From positions 1-13,757 of the forward strand of contig DCEX01000023.1 of the NCBI GenBank assembly GCA_002315015.1: a stretch of DNA of 13,757 nt, written 5' to 3'. Within the stretch, counting starts at the first letter, position 1. Every line of letters starts with the position of its first letter. The notes below the pieces were generated by a model. The model had not been told where the DNA came from and did not search any database. It saw nothing but the letters and a program-made list of their open reading frames with translations. Below, in pieces: positions 13,699-13,757 of the stretch. A program made the translations under genes and the position numbers. Origin of the DNA: Faecalibacterium sp. UBA1819 (GTDB taxonomy: Bacteria; Bacillota; Clostridia; Oscillospirales; Ruminococcaceae).

Positions 13699-13757
13699 AT
13701 GATTTCGTACCGTCCGTTTTACGAAACGCTGAAAGAAAAGGGCGTGACAGAATATGC
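13699..13757 (+). CDS. Small XRE-type HTH regulator, 5' end only
   Basis: Only the first 19 codons are in the window (MISYRPFYETLKEKGVTEY), running off the right edge. The opening closely resembles small Cro/CI-type (HTH_26-like) regulators of about 65-75 aa common in Firmicutes, where this is the first helix before the DNA-binding turn. AGAGGA lies 8 nt before the ATG. It is divergent from the Big_2 lipoprotein gene and could control it from the shared 107-bp region, but that is a guess from position. Too little sequence is present to be sure of the family. Confidence 0.65.
   Translation, partial: MISYRPFYETLKEKGVTEY

Noticed and set aside
1..13757. CRISPR arrays, tRNA or rRNA genes, transposases, phage genes
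   Set aside because: Looked for on both strands; no regularly spaced repeats, cloverleaf genes or mobile-element proteins were seen.

Overview
The window reads as chromosomal DNA of a low-to-mid GC Gram-positive anaerobe, most likely a gut Clostridia (Oscillospiraceae/Ruminococcaceae-like). The reasons are Shine-Dalgarno-led starts throughout, lipoboxes followed by Ser/Ala/Glu-rich linkers, a YitT-family membrane protein, a Big_2-type lipoprotein, many strong hairpin-plus-T terminators, and a small XRE-type regulator at the right edge. This placement rests on gene style only; no marker gene fixes the taxon.

Left part (1-3690). A minus-strand gene encodes an enzyme I-like (PtsI-like) PEP-utilising protein. 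Its phospho-histidine domain is kept, but several PEP- and metal-binding residues are replaced. Next to it lies a decayed sugar locus. It holds a GH32 (sucrose-6-phosphate hydrolase/fructanase-type) gene that has lost its middle and shifted frame, and a divergent AraC-family regulator interrupted by two single-base losses in homopolymers. The divergent control region still carries an 8-bp direct repeat with 21-bp period, as expected for an AraC-type operator.

Middle (3691-9060). An intact 7-bladed beta-propeller lactonase (6-phosphogluconolactonase type, +) converges on a complete phosphate-uptake operon read on the minus strand, pstS-pstC-pstA-pstB-phoU. The two are separated by a perfect 21-bp bidirectional terminator hairpin. 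The operon is tightly packed (gaps of 14, -4, 14 and 1 nt) with good ribosome binding sites. PstS binds phosphate outside the cell, PstC/PstA form the channel, PstB powers transport and PhoU couples it to signalling. The region upstream of pstS carries a promoter, an inverted repeat in the leader and three copies of a T-tract/GTAAAA motif.

Right part (9061-13757). A RhlE-type DEAD-box RNA helicase with a long basic tail is followed by a 63-aa unknown gene and a strong terminator (minus strand). A YitT/DUF2179 membrane protein (+) is followed by another terminator. The next 430 nt hold no convincing gene but do contain a near-consensus minus-strand promoter overlapping a 9-bp inverted repeat and firing toward that terminator, so a ~185-nt regulated small RNA is possible. 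Then come a dispersed 66-bp repeat (other copy at 1-66), a Big_2 lipoprotein with a Pro-Ala tail behind a consensus sigma-A promoter, and the start of a divergent small HTH regulator.

Most interesting: the catalytically altered enzyme I homologue, the orphan promoter/palindrome/terminator cassette, the internal start site at the helicase tail boundary, the double-frameshifted AraC gene with its surviving operator, and the dispersed repeat.
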